Of a DNA stretch of 64,000 nucleotides, positions 42,786-52,244 are shown piece by piece. Source of the DNA: Bythopirellula goksoeyrii (GTDB lineage Bacteria; Planctomycetota; Planctomycetia; Pirellulales; Lacipirellulaceae); assembly GCF_008065115.1 (NCBI RefSeq), contig NZ_CP042913.1, positions 2,268,338 to 2,332,337 of the forward strand, written 5' to 3'. The first letter of the stretch is position 1. Each line of letters starts with the position of its first letter. The notes beneath the pieces are model-generated. The model had not been told where the DNA came from. It did not search any database and saw only the letters and a list, made by a program, of their open reading frames with translations. A program made the position numbers and the translations under genes.

Positions 42786-45293
42786 TCAAGGCGCAATCAA
42801 TTCTGGAATCGGTGGCATCTCAGGAGGAGGCAGCAGTTCTGGCTCGCCATCGGAAACTGATTGGCCATCTTCTTCCTCGGACGCTCGGTCCTGAATACCT
42901 GCCATTTCATCCGAGAACTGCGGTGGGAAATAATCAGGATCTATCGCATGGAAATTAGCCAGTTCTTCCCACCCGGACTCTTCATTGATCCAATGACCGG
43001 TTTCGTCCAGGTAGAGCATGTCGAGAGCCGCGAACAGATTCATCTTCTGAATGCGATACTGGACCCAGTTCGAGATCAGATTGTTCCGAGCACTCAATTG
43101 ACCATCCAACGCTCCCAAGAGCAGCAAAGTAAGGTTGGAATCGGCTGCCGAACTTCGCCGTAAATCGATCTGTGTCTGATCAACCTGTCGTGTCGCCGCG
43201 ACCAGCGTCTGGCGGGCGATCTGGAAATTGAGCCGACTCAATTCCAATTGGCGAAGAATCTCACGAACTTCGTTCGCAACTAGATCTTTGTCGGCTATGT
43301 ACGAGCGGCTGGCGCGCTGATAGGCAATTTGTGTCGCACGGTAGACATTGCGTTCGTTGAGGCGATTGAGGGGGCCATCGAATTCGACACCTACTCGATA
43401 TCTGTTGGCTGAGGAGTCAAAGCGATAGGCATTGTTGATCGAAGGATCGCTACCAATCGTCACACCGCCCGATACCGTTAGGTCACTTTCCAGTGCGTCC
43501 GCAGCAACCTCGACTCTTCTGAAAGCGTCCATCACGGTCGCTTTGCTGTTCATGACGTCCAAGCGATTATTGAGCGCATAAGTGATGGCCGATTCTTGCT
43601 GCACATCGTGAGGCTCGATCTCGATCAAGAACAGGCGCACCAAGGTCTGGGCCAAATAGAGGTCGGCCAGCTCGCCTCGAAGCTGCTCGCCAATCGCCTG
43701 CTGAAGTGCTTCCCACGCTTGCCCGTTGGGCGTCATCGGCCGCTCTTCATCGTCAACTTGCAACGGATCTACTGTCGCCTGCAAACCTTCGGCACTAGCT
43801 GCATGGATGAGCTCTTGCAGGTCTTTGTCGAACGTTGCGCGATCGGCCAGGGCGTCCTTCATTTCTGTCAGTAGTTCCTCGACATCTTCGGCATAGGAGA
43901 CTTGCTGCTCCATGTCCATTCGATCGTCTGCTGAGAGCGATGCCATCTCAACCTTCTTTAACTGTCCTATCCACTTGTTTAACTCCTCATCGACCTCGGG
44001 TACGAAGGCTTCCACACGATCTCGGATCTCACGATACTCATCGAACGTCGACTGCAGTACGGACCGAGGGGCCTCCGTTGGAGGGAGATACTCCATGAGC
44101 GATATGAATAGCTCCTGCGATTCCTCCTGAAGCGTGATAATCTCTGGATTGACTAATTCGAACTGAGTGAGCAGGGATTCGTCTAATTCTAATGGCACCC
44201 AGGACGGCAGCCCTAGTTGAAAGCGATAGGCGTCCAGGGCTTGAGCAAAACCTTGTTCGGACCCCAACAGCGACGAACGGCCATTTTGATATTGCTGGAA
44301 GACCTGGTCACGCTCGATTTGTGATTTGATTTCCAGCTGCACGTAGAAGTTGTATTCCACCAGATTCTGACGCAGGTTTTCCACATTACTGCGTGCGTTT
44401 CGAATGCCCTGTAACCGGTTGAGAAGGTTCAAATAACCTGTAGCAACATCAACGTAGAAAAGTCGGCGAAACCTAGCGAAATCGCGTACCGAATAAAGCA
44501 GATTGCGTTCTGCCTGAGTGAGACTTTCCAGCCGGACATAACGAAATGCACCTCGCAACAAGGGCTGAGTGAAGGTCGTGACCAGAGCTGCCGAGCCCCC
44601 CTCGATGCCACTAGATCCAAAATCCCAAAACAGGTTGTTCAACACACCTGTCGCAAACTGTCCCCCACCAGGCAAGTTCTTGGTGAAGCCCAGTCGGCTA
44701 GCTGTGACATCGAGAAACCGCGAGTCCCCCAAGTCCTCGCCGGTTGCCGTAAAATCAGCGCCGACTCCTCCGAACCATTGCGCGTCGAACTCAAATCGAT
44801 TGCTGGAGAGATCAAGAGCAGTTAGATAAACCGATTCATATTGTGTTTGATACTCTCGACTGTTCAGCAGGGCCAGATCCATCGCGAGCGGCTGATTTAG
44901 CTCAATCTCTCCTTCGTTGTTCCGCGGCAGGAACTCTGCCCACATCGGATTCTCGGTATAGCCCTTGTCGCCGATTTTCGAGTAGTACTTCGTATTGTTG
45001 AAACCATCGGGATAGTCCATGTATTGATGGGCGGCGGGATCGTCCTGCGGTTTCAGACCACAGTCCTGCTCCGCAGCAAAATACATGCGGGAAGCGGGTT
45101 GCGGTTCGACTGTCCGAATCGGAACCTCCCACCTTGGGTCGGTTTCACGGCTCTCGATCAAGCAATAGGATTCTCGATCCGCGGCGCGTCGGTACTTGGT
45201 CCGGTTACACCCATCGAGCAGCGCGCACGAGAGCACAAGAACGCACATAGACATGAGGTTCGATGCCGCTCGATGTGTCCAAAACCCGGGCAT
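42786..45293 (-). CDS. Very long TolC-family outer-membrane lipoprotein
   Basis: 835 residues from the ATG at 45293, which gives a charged n-region and a lipobox (VLSCALLDGC); a TTG at 45317 is rejected. TolC-family elements: FGSSGIEGGSAALVTTFTQPLLRG (barrel strand), YLNLLNRLQGIRNARSNVENLRQNL, ALNNRLDVMNSKA..DAFRRVEVAADAL, and the C-terminal ASRSYIADKDLVANEVREILRQLELSRLNFQIARQTLVAA. Normal TolC proteins are about 420-500 residues. The extra length comes from a 100-residue N-terminal region and a helical acidic insert of about 170 residues (about 415-585) between the two halves. It is upstream of the adaptor by 196 bases. Confidence 0.85.
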   Translation of the reverse strand: MPGFWTHRAASNLMSMCVLVLSCALLDGCNRTKYRRAADRESYCLIESRETDPRWEVPIRTVEPQPASRMYFAAEQDCGLKPQDDPAAHQYMDYPDGFNNTKYYSKIGDKGYTENPMWAEFLPRNNEGEIELNQPLAMDLALLNSREYQTQYESVYLTALDLSSNRFEFDAQWFGGVGADFTATGEDLGDSRFLDVTASRLGFTKNLPGGGQFATGVLNNLFWDFGSSGIEGGSAALVTTFTQPLLRGAFRYVRLESLTQAERNLLYSVRDFARFRRLFYVDVATGYLNLLNRLQGIRNARSNVENLRQNLVEYNFYVQLEIKSQIERDQVFQQYQNGRSSLLGSEQGFAQALDAYRFQLGLPSWVPLELDESLLTQFELVNPEIITLQEESQELFISLMEYLPPTEAPRSVLQSTFDEYREIRDRVEAFVPEVDEELNKWIGQLKKVEMASLSADDRMDMEQQVSYAEDVEELLTEMKDALADRATFDKDLQELIHAASAEGLQATVDPLQVDDEERPMTPNGQAWEALQQAIGEQLRGELADLYLAQTLVRLFLIEIEPHDVQQESAITYALNNRLDVMNSKATVMDAFRRVEVAADALESDLTVSGGVTIGSDPSINNAYRFDSSANRYRVGVEFDGPLNRLNERNVYRATQIAYQRASRSYIADKDLVANEVREILRQLELSRLNFQIARQTLVAATRQVDQTQIDLRRSSAADSNLTLLLLGALDGQLSARNNLISNWVQYRIQKMNLFAALDMLYLDETGHWINEESGWEELANFHAIDPDYFPPQFSDEMAGIQDRASEEEDGQSVSDGEPELLPPPEMPPIPELIAP

Positions 45294-45812
45294 AGACAAA
45301 CGGTTCACTGCTAGCAAGTCGATAAGAAAGTCGGACTCTGACAGTTCTATCGGTCAGTGAAATTGAACCGGATATGGCTGAACCCCCTTTCTCAGCCGAC
45401 GCGATGCTAGCAGCAAGCCGAATGCGCGAAGCTTTAACGATTGGGAAAACTATGCGTCCACCTGCCAACCGTGCAGAGCACGTTTCCTTTCGCCGAGACA
45501 ATGTCTGCTTTGATTCACGAGGCGAGAGCGAAGCTCATTTTCAGACTAGAAACCATTGTAGAAATCGGCCACCCAGTTCACGATAATGGGTCCGCAGCAG
45601 AGTCTGCGGATTCTTTGATAATTCGAATAGAACGTGGCGCTTTCCGACGTCTGGGAGAGTGAATTCACTCCATTGTGCGCGACCGCATCTCGGCAGACAA
45701 TTTGCTTTTTAGTGTCTTCCCGAGTTGCTTGAGTGCAAAATCGAACCCGATCGGGACCGACCCTACCTTGCTTTGTCCTGCAGAAGATTGGTTGACCTCT
45801 TAGACTTGCATT
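45294..45812. other. Intergenic region upstream of the TolC-family gene
   Basis: About 520 bases between two minus-strand genes. It should hold the promoter of the efflux cluster. A small tccgcag/ctgcgga stem (45591-45610) followed by ttcttt is present on the plus strand. Short open frames here look like noise; no gene supported. Confidence 0.4.
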
Positions 45813-47324
45813 TCACCTCCGCCGAGCACACCAACTAGCGAGTATTCCAGCAGCCAACAGCGCAAATGTTGCTGGCTCGGGAACTTGATGCGGTTCGCTG
45901 CTCAAGGGACTCGGCGGATCCTGAGCCGTCTTGCCGAAATTGCGTTGCCAGATGAGGAAGTCGGCACCATCACTGTCGCCGTCGTCATCCGCATCGGCGC
46001 CACCGTCCAAGTCGTAACTTGCTTGCCACTTTGCCAGGTCATCACCATCGACTTTCCCGTCGCCGTTGAAATCCCCAGGAACAACGGCATCGGTGACAAA
46101 ACGAAATATTTCTCCCGTGTAATCTAAGACGTAAAGATTTCCATAGAAATCCTCGGCGAAAGAGACAGGCGCATTGAGCGTACCGGCATCAGGAGGCAGC
46201 GAACCATGGATGTTGGTTGCGGTCCCAATAGGATTCGAGGGGTCGAATGTGCGAATAAAATTCTGCTGAGAATCGCCAAAAAAATACTGTCCTTGCAATT
46301 CCGGATCAGGACCACGATAGACATAGCCACCAGTCACCGCGGCCCCACCACCGCGAGGATAGTCGTACTCTGGGTTAACTGCCCCAGCAGGAGTAGGATC
46401 ATTCGGATAGGCTGGGTTTTGAATGAATCCTTCTCGAACTCGCCATCCGTAGTTCCTTCCGCCGGTGTCGGAGGCTGGTTGAAAATCGATCTCCTCACGA
46501 GAGCCTTGTCCGACATCCCCGATCCAGAGGTCACCCGTTTGTCTGTCAAAACTTGCCCGATAGGGATTACGAAGTCCATAGGCCCAGATTTCATCATCCC
46601 CTGTAGCACCGACAAACGGATTCGAAGCAGGAATGCCATAATTACCTCCCGTGCCGTTCGTACCATCGACATCGATCCTCAGCGCTTTTCCAAGCAAGTT
46701 GGAAGTGATGTCTTGAGAGTTGCCGATGCCGGCCGTGTGGCCTGTGCCAGTATCGTTTCCATTACCTCCGTCACCAGTCATGATGTACAGGTAATCATCG
46801 ACCGGACTAAAACCGATCCAGCCGCCGTTATGATTAGACTGCGGTTGATTGAAAGCGAGCAGTTCCGTTGCCGCTGGATTGGCAACATTCGGATCCGCCG
46901 AGACCGTGTATCCTCGAATGTGAGTGCGTGTCGCTGCCGTACCGCCGTCATCGTCCACTGTCACGTTGATGTAAAACTTGCCATTCGTTGCGTAGTTCGG
47001 ATGGAAAGCCAGGCCAAGCAGGCCCTCCTCACTACTGCTGCTATCCGTGTCTGGAACCGTCAGGAACGGAGTCGAGATAATTGTCTCAGTCGACAAGTTA
47101 ACAATCTTGATAGTGCCAGTTCTTTCCAAGACAAACAGGCGCTCTTTATCCCCCGGAGCAAATGTGGCAAACACGGGCTGATTCAAGCCATTAACCACCC
47201 GATGCAAACCCACAGCAGCACCAAACGAGTATGCCGCTCCCAAAAACCCGAAGGCCAGCAGAAACGCTGAGGTTGTTAGAGTGCCGCATTTAGATGTGTA
47301 CTTATAGCCAGATCCCCGTGCCAT
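45813..47324 (-). CDS. Exported PQQ-type glucose/sorbosone dehydrogenase homologue with dockerin and PEP-CTERM tail
   Basis: 503 residues from the ATG at 47324 (GAGGCG upstream), which opens a signal peptide. Residues of about 40-400 are a six-bladed propeller of the soluble glucose dehydrogenase type: LNQPVFATFAPGDKERLFVLERTGTIKI, EEGLLGLAFHPNYATNGKFYINVT, NHNGGWIGFSPVDDYLYIMTGDGG, LLGKALRIDVDG, AYGLRNPYRASFDRQTGDLWIGDVGQ. A dockerin-like calcium-loop pair follows (DFNGDGKVDGDDLAKW; DADDDGDSDGADFLIW) and then VPEPATFALLAAGILASW with a basic end, a PEP-CTERM signal. Sugar oxidation is the family function; substrate and PQQ use are not proven here. Confidence 0.85.
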   Translation of the reverse strand: MARGSGYKYTSKCGTLTTSAFLLAFGFLGAAYSFGAAVGLHRVVNGLNQPVFATFAPGDKERLFVLERTGTIKIVNLSTETIISTPFLTVPDTDSSSSEEGLLGLAFHPNYATNGKFYINVTVDDDGGTAATRTHIRGYTVSADPNVANPAATELLAFNQPQSNHNGGWIGFSPVDDYLYIMTGDGGNGNDTGTGHTAGIGNSQDITSNLLGKALRIDVDGTNGTGGNYGIPASNPFVGATGDDEIWAYGLRNPYRASFDRQTGDLWIGDVGQGSREEIDFQPASDTGGRNYGWRVREGFIQNPAYPNDPTPAGAVNPEYDYPRGGGAAVTGGYVYRGPDPELQGQYFFGDSQQNFIRTFDPSNPIGTATNIHGSLPPDAGTLNAPVSFAEDFYGNLYVLDYTGEIFRFVTDAVVPGDFNGDGKVDGDDLAKWQASYDLDGGADADDDGDSDGADFLIWQRNFGKTAQDPPSPLSSEPHQVPEPATFALLAAGILASWCARRR

Positions 47325-47432
47325 GATTCGCCTCGCTTGTTCCGGTAGTGCGATACTTCTGTCCCGAGTGTGAGTATCCCAAAAGAGCGGGCCGATTGCA
47401 AGAAAAATACGCAATAATCGCAAGCTAGCGAA

Positions 47433-48122
47433 CTATTCTGAATCAGACAAATCATCATGCGAGACGGCCAGTTCTCGCAGCATTTCTAAGGCTTCCTCGA
47501 CTTCAGGCACGACTATGCCAATTTGTCGCCCTGCCAAATCACACTTTGCTAAACACAAGAGCTCATCGAAATCTTCTGAGGTTTCAAGCCTCTTGCGGGC
47601 ACGGATTCCCAACGAAGCGTTCAAGTGCGAACTCCCAGCCGCCAGATTTTCGAGAAACCACAGAGTACGCTCGGTTACAATTCCTAATAGTGCCTTGAGC
47701 GTGGCAGCCTGGGGTTGCTTGCGATCGATGGCTTTACCCACGTCGTGCAGCAATGCCGCTGTGAGTAATTCCTCATCGTACGGAATTTCCTCTCGGACAA
47801 GCAAGAAAACTTGCAGGCTGTGGTAGAGCGCATCTCCTTCAGGATGGGAGCAGGGATTCTGTTTCACATCAACAAGGGGATGCAGCAATTCGGCATAAAG
47901 TTGAAAACGACGGTCCCAATCTGTGGGCTGATCGGCCCGTGCGAGTGTACGCATTTGCTGACCAACTTCTGCATCGGAAGGTATGTCGACTTGCCGAATG
48001 CCCTGTGGGTAAAGTCGCTCGACGGCCTCGCGACGGGCGTCGGAGTGGCGCATCTCTGGTTGCTCACGAATCAGGCGAGCTGCTTCCCAAGCGATCTGGC
48101 GGCGTACTTTCGAATGCTTCAC
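47433..48122 (-). CDS. HD-domain phosphohydrolase
   Basis: 229 residues. The HD metal-binding set is visible in HPEGDALYHSLQVFLL (first His), LLTAALLHDVGKAID (His-Asp) and later CLAKCDLAGRQ. It resembles the HD region of tRNA nucleotidyltransferases, but the nucleotidyltransferase domain is absent and the N-terminus (KVRRQIAWEAARLIREQPEMRHSDARREAVERLYP) is a helical region seen in stand-alone planctomycete HD proteins. Probably a nucleotide or phosphate-ester hydrolase; substrate unknown. It lies downstream of the HD-GYP gene (60 bases) on the same strand. Confidence 0.8.
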   Translation of the reverse strand: MKHSKVRRQIAWEAARLIREQPEMRHSDARREAVERLYPQGIRQVDIPSDAEVGQQMRTLARADQPTDWDRRFQLYAELLHPLVDVKQNPCSHPEGDALYHSLQVFLLVREEIPYDEELLTAALLHDVGKAIDRKQPQAATLKALLGIVTERTLWFLENLAAGSSHLNASLGIRARKRLETSEDFDELLCLAKCDLAGRQIGIVVPEVEEALEMLRELAVSHDDLSDSE

Positions 48123-48182
48123 TGCTCAATGGTTATCGGCTAGAGGTTGAAACAGCGGTGTGCCTGCTGATAGAGATCTAGT

Positions 48183-49619
48183 CTATCTGGTCACAGCCAA
48201 TACCGCACTATCGAATTCGCATGAGTCTGAGACAGGGTTAGTTTTCTGAGCCGCTTTGGTTCGAGTATCGCGTTTGCTATGACAAATACGGCGAAAATCA
48301 TCTTCGCGGGCAACGAAGGCCTCAACTACTGCGGGGTCGAATTGCTGCGCGTAGCGAGTGACAATCCACTCACGCGCCGCCTCATGTGATACTGCCTTCT
48401 TATAGGGGCGATCGGATGTGAGCGCGTCATACACATCTGCCAAAGCAACGATTCGGCCAGTCAGTGGTATTTCCTTTCCTTGCAGTCCCTGGGGATAGCC
48501 GCTGCCATCCCAGTGTTCATGATGGGTTGCAGCAATCTGCTCGGCAACCTCCAAGAAATCGTCGTTGCCGAGTTGCTTTCGAATCGCAGACAGACATTCC
48601 TTCCCGAATGTTGTATGCATTTCAATCGCCTTGCGTTCACTGGGCTTTAGTTGATCGGGTTTAAGAAGTATCGCATCAGGAATGCCGACTTTGCCAATGT
48701 CATGAAGCGAAGAAGCTGCCGCGAGGTCAGCTACAAAACCCGGCGCGATCTCAGGATTCGTACGAGCCATTTCTGTAGCTAGGATGGACACATACGACCG
48801 GATCCGTTCCAAATGCTTCCCGGTGGCAATGTCACGAAACTCGGCTAGGCGGGCCAGTCCGAATGTAACCGCGTTGCGTGTGCGTACCAGGGATTGAGTT
48901 CGCTCGGTGACCTGTTCTTCGAGCTTCGAATTAGAATCAGCTAGTCCATCTTCATACCGATTCAGTAGAAATATGGTGATCATCGCCGTAGCTCCGACGA
49001 TAAATGCAACGAGGATGTAACCGATTTGCATGACCGGCCGAATCGTCGATGCAGCAAACGAAGCGATGGACACGTTCGATTGGTAAACGCCCAAGATTGC
49101 ATTGATGCTGGGCATGCTAAAGCCCGTAAACGTATGCAATTGCCCATAAAGTTCCACTTTGCCATTGACCACAGGCAGTCTTTGGGACTCTGCTTCCCGG
49201 ACTAACTGCGTGATCGGGCCGGAAGTTTCGTCGTTAGTCAGGAGGCTTTTTCCTGGAAACAATCGCAATAGCCCTGGATCGGCCTTGAGATCTGGATGGC
49301 AGAGCAAAGCACCATTGTCTCTACGCATGATGCAGAGCACACCGTCGTTTGGAATGTTTGTGATTTCACATAGCTGCTGTAGTTTCTGCCAATCCTGCGT
49401 GCCAGGTTCAGATGTGGTGACTCCTAAGGCCTTCACTTCGATCGCCAATTCATGAGCTTCGGCCCGTCCAGCGGAGGAAACATAGTCGTTGACGACAAAT
49501 TGATAAGTATCCCAAAGCCATCCAGTCGCCCAAGCGACTCCAAAAAGAAGGCACCCCGCTTGTGCGGAAACCAACAGCGCCAAGAGGAAACACCGGCTTC
49601 GGATTTGTAGTTTGGTCAT
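48183..49619 (-). CDS. Membrane HD-GYP cyclic-di-GMP phosphodiesterase
   Basis: 478 residues from the ATG at 49619 (a TTG at 49670 is possible). A membrane helix (LLALLVSAQAGCLLFGVAW), an extracytoplasmic sensor of about 170 residues, a second helix (IGYILVAFIVGATAMITIFLL), a short coiled coil, then an HD-GYP domain: SLHDIGKVGIPDAIL (about 302), HHEHWDGSGYPQGLQGKEIPLTGRI (about 361) and ALADVYDALTSDRPYKKA. HD-GYP enzymes degrade c-di-GMP. The intact HHExxDGxGYP motif predicts activity. It is the only c-di-GMP enzyme in the window and might act on the signal read by the riboswitch at 35060. Confidence 0.9.
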   Translation of the reverse strand: MTKLQIRSRCFLLALLVSAQAGCLLFGVAWATGWLWDTYQFVVNDYVSSAGRAEAHELAIEVKALGVTTSEPGTQDWQKLQQLCEITNIPNDGVLCIMRRDNGALLCHPDLKADPGLLRLFPGKSLLTNDETSGPITQLVREAESQRLPVVNGKVELYGQLHTFTGFSMPSINAILGVYQSNVSIASFAASTIRPVMQIGYILVAFIVGATAMITIFLLNRYEDGLADSNSKLEEQVTERTQSLVRTRNAVTFGLARLAEFRDIATGKHLERIRSYVSILATEMARTNPEIAPGFVADLAAASSLHDIGKVGIPDAILLKPDQLKPSERKAIEMHTTFGKECLSAIRKQLGNDDFLEVAEQIAATHHEHWDGSGYPQGLQGKEIPLTGRIVALADVYDALTSDRPYKKAVSHEAAREWIVTRYAQQFDPAVVEAFVAREDDFRRICHSKRDTRTKAAQKTNPVSDSCEFDSAVLAVTR

Positions 49620-49903
49620 TGACGTCGTGGCATAGCCTGAAGGCGCATTGATTCGATGAAGTCTGAACAAGGATGCTCATTTTGACTTCTTCTATGGAGG
49701 ACAATCTGAACAAGATTAGCTCGCAGGAGATCACAGAAAACACCTTAATTCATGTCGATCCAAGCAATCCTAGTAGTTCACCAGTGCAACAGGTAATTTC
49801 CACACAAACGGCTTGACCCGCCCCTCTTGAGCGTCACAATTGGCGAATAAGTACTTCTCGCTTCAACTTAAGTCACGTTCCCTTTGATCTTGGCAGGTCG
49901 CAT

Positions 49904-51283
49904 ATGTCTCTATTAATCAAGAACGGTCGCATCATCACGGCTTCAGAGGATTTTTTCGGAGACATTCTCTGCGAAGAGGAAGTCATCGCTCAGATTGCTC
50001 CGCATATTGATGCAGGAAAGAATATCGAGGTCATTGATGCCTCAGGGAAATATGTGTTTCCTGGGTTCATCGATCCTCATGTGCATATCTACCTCCCTTT
50101 CATGGGGACCTATGCCAAGGATACCTACGAGACTGCAAGCCGAGCAGCACTCGTCGGTGGGACTACGACATTGATCGAGATGTGTTGTCCTTCCCGTAGC
50201 GAAGATCCCTTGGAGAGCTACGAATTGTGGCTCTCTCGTGCTGCGGAGAGTGGCTGTGACTATACGTTCCACATGGGGGTTTCAAGATTCGACGATCAGA
50301 CCGAGGGCAAGCTGCGCGAAATCGTCAATCGAGGCATTGCTTCGTTTAAGATCTTCCTGGCGTACAAAGGGGCTTTGGGTATCAACGACGAAGAACTTTT
50401 TAGGACTCTAGCTCTGGCCAAGCAATTGGGTGTGATTGTCACCGCGCATTGCGAGAATGAAACGCTCGTCGCCCAACTGCAGGCTCGGCTACTAAGCGAA
50501 GGGAAGACTGGACCAGAGTGGCAAAACGATTCACGACCTCCACATGTTGAAGCGGAAGGGGTGCATCACTTGATGACCTTTGCCGAAATGACTGGTGCCC
50601 ATGTTTACTGTGTCCATACATCATGTCGAGAAGCCCTTCAAGCGGTACAAGAGGCCCAGTTGCGAGGAGTCCATGCTTGGGTCGAATCGGTGATTCCGCA
50701 TTTCGTGCTCGACAAGTCCTACACGGAAAAACCTGATTTCGAGGGTGCCAAGTACGTCATGTCCCCCCCGTTGCGCGATGAAACTCAGCACGACGCCCTC
50801 TGGGCGGCGCTCAGGTCGCGTTTGATCAGCACCGTCGGGACCGATCATGCCCCGTTCGATTTCATAGGTCAGAAGGATATGGGCCGGGACGATTTCAGCA
50901 AGATCCCCAACGGTATCCCCTCGGTCCAGGATCGAGTCAATATCCTCTACACCCACGGTGTTTGCAAAGGACGCATCGACCTGAATACGTTTGTCGATGC
51001 TGCCAGCACCCAAGCTGCCCGTCTCTTTGGAATGTATCCTCGCAAGGGGACGATTCAAGTGGGCAGCGATGCTGACTTAGTGATTTATGATCCCAACTAC
51101 CGAGGGACGCTGTCGGTCGAAAACCAAGAAATGGCAGTCGACTACAACGCTTTCGAAGGTTGGGAGATCGAAGGGCGACCAAGCGCTGTGACTGTTCGCG
51201 GCAAAGTTCAAGTGCGCGACGGTAAGTTCGTCGGTGAACTTGGTCACGGGCAACTCTTGACGCGCAAGCCAACACACTTTTAG
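49904..51283 (+). CDS. hydA: Dihydropyrimidinase / hydantoinase
   Basis: 459 residues. A cyclic amidohydrolase that opens dihydrouracil, dihydrothymine or hydantoins. Metal ligands and catalytic groups are visible: H59 and H61 in GFIDPHVHI, the carboxylated K149 in IASFKIFLAYKG, histidines in VTAHCEN and VYCVHTSC, and the catalytic Asp in TVGTDHAPF. GGCAGG lies upstream of the ATG. It converges with a methyltransferase and the preA-like gene, which supplies the reductive step before this one, supporting a pyrimidine-catabolic role over allantoinase or dihydroorotase. The beta-ureidopropionase gene is not in the window. Confidence 0.9.
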   Translation: MSLLIKNGRIITASEDFFGDILCEEEVIAQIAPHIDAGKNIEVIDASGKYVFPGFIDPHVHIYLPFMGTYAKDTYETASRAALVGGTTTLIEMCCPSRSEDPLESYELWLSRAAESGCDYTFHMGVSRFDDQTEGKLREIVNRGIASFKIFLAYKGALGINDEELFRTLALAKQLGVIVTAHCENETLVAQLQARLLSEGKTGPEWQNDSRPPHVEAEGVHHLMTFAEMTGAHVYCVHTSCREALQAVQEAQLRGVHAWVESVIPHFVLDKSYTEKPDFEGAKYVMSPPLRDETQHDALWAALRSRLISTVGTDHAPFDFIGQKDMGRDDFSKIPNGIPSVQDRVNILYTHGVCKGRIDLNTFVDAASTQAARLFGMYPRKGTIQVGSDADLVIYDPNYRGTLSVENQEMAVDYNAFEGWEIEGRPSAVTVRGKVQVRDGKFVGELGHGQLLTRKPTHF

Positions 51284-51299
51284 CGAGGTAGCAAATCAT

Positions 51300-52223
51300 T
51301 CATTGCTTCTTGAGCGTCAGCATGTAGTACCGATGCACTCCACTGCCCACGGTGAAAGGCATCAACAGTCCCGAGATTGCGTTTTCTAATAGTCGCTGAG
51401 GAAATGCCTTGAGAAATGCTCGAGCGGCCATCGGCATCTTGAAAAATCTGCGCGACAAACTGTAGAAACGGGCCAGGTTGTGGCTGATGTCATTCGACAA
51501 ATCTCGTTGCTCAAGCAATCTTAAGCCTTCATTGTCCGCCTGTTGAAGCCACATTGCAAGCACGGCAAACTCTTCGACAGCCATCGTTTTTTCTACCAAC
51601 CGTGCGGCAAGTTGCAGATCGGAGTCATAGTTTTCTAGCGGAGCGTCCCGGAAACAATCGATGACAATTAGCCTTCCGCCGGGACGCAACACCCTCTGAA
51701 TTTCGGCAAGGGTGCCCCGCCAATCGGAGCCTTGGCACAGGCATTCGACAGCGAATACCACGTCGAACGAAGCATTAGCAAACTTGAGCGAATGAAAATC
51801 ACCCTGTTGAATTTCTACATTATTCAACTCGGCTGCATCCTTGCGAGCTGACTGGATGTGATCCGCTGAGAGATCGACTCCCAAGAATTGACAATCAGGC
51901 AGGCGGATTGCCAGATTGCGGAGATTGAAACCTACTCCACAACCGACTTCCAGAATTCTATCGCCGTGCTTCAACCTCTCGGCGATCAACTCGACTTGCC
52001 CAAGATAGCCAGTTGTGGCAAATTCTTCCCCGCAATTGAGGGCCACATGCATGGCCCCATCGCGTGAATGAAACAGCCGATAGCCCCGATCGCTCTGTTG
52101 ATAATACTCGAGCACACTCGTGGCGTCGATTTTGCGTTCAGCAATGGTCTGGATGTCGAATTGATTGGCTGTGATCCGCAAACACTCACTAAGCGATAAG
52201 TCGGGAATCGAGGCAACTTCCAT
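51300..52223 (-). CDS. SAM-dependent methyltransferase
   Basis: 307 residues. Class I fold with motif I ILEVGCGVGFNLRNLA (about 95-110), motif II LGVDLSADHIQSAR, post-II VEIQQGDFHSLKFANASFDVVFAVECLC and LRPGGRLIVIDCF. The N-terminal 60 residues (YYQQSDRGYRLFHSRDGAMH) resemble sterol/tocopherol-type C-methyltransferases, and the C-terminal half is basic and aromatic. Substrate unknown. It begins 21 bases after the preA-like stop, so the two are likely one operon, and converges with hydA 16 bases away. Confidence 0.83.
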   Translation of the reverse strand: MEVASIPDLSLSECLRITANQFDIQTIAERKIDATSVLEYYQQSDRGYRLFHSRDGAMHVALNCGEEFATTGYLGQVELIAERLKHGDRILEVGCGVGFNLRNLAIRLPDCQFLGVDLSADHIQSARKDAAELNNVEIQQGDFHSLKFANASFDVVFAVECLCQGSDWRGTLAEIQRVLRPGGRLIVIDCFRDAPLENYDSDLQLAARLVEKTMAVEEFAVLAMWLQQADNEGLRLLEQRDLSNDISHNLARFYSLSRRFFKMPMAARAFLKAFPQRLLENAISGLLMPFTVGSGVHRYYMLTLKKQ

Positions 52224-52244
52224 GTTGGCATACAGCCTCTTGGA

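Noticed and set aside
46206-47270. 354-codon open frame on the plus strand
   Set aside because: It is antisense to the PQQ-type dehydrogenase gene, which has clear family motifs; the antisense translation has no domain and an Arg/Ser/Ile-biased composition.
49694-49816. 40-codon ORF upstream of hydA
   Set aside because: No ribosome binding site and a hydrophilic translation without family features; probably chance.
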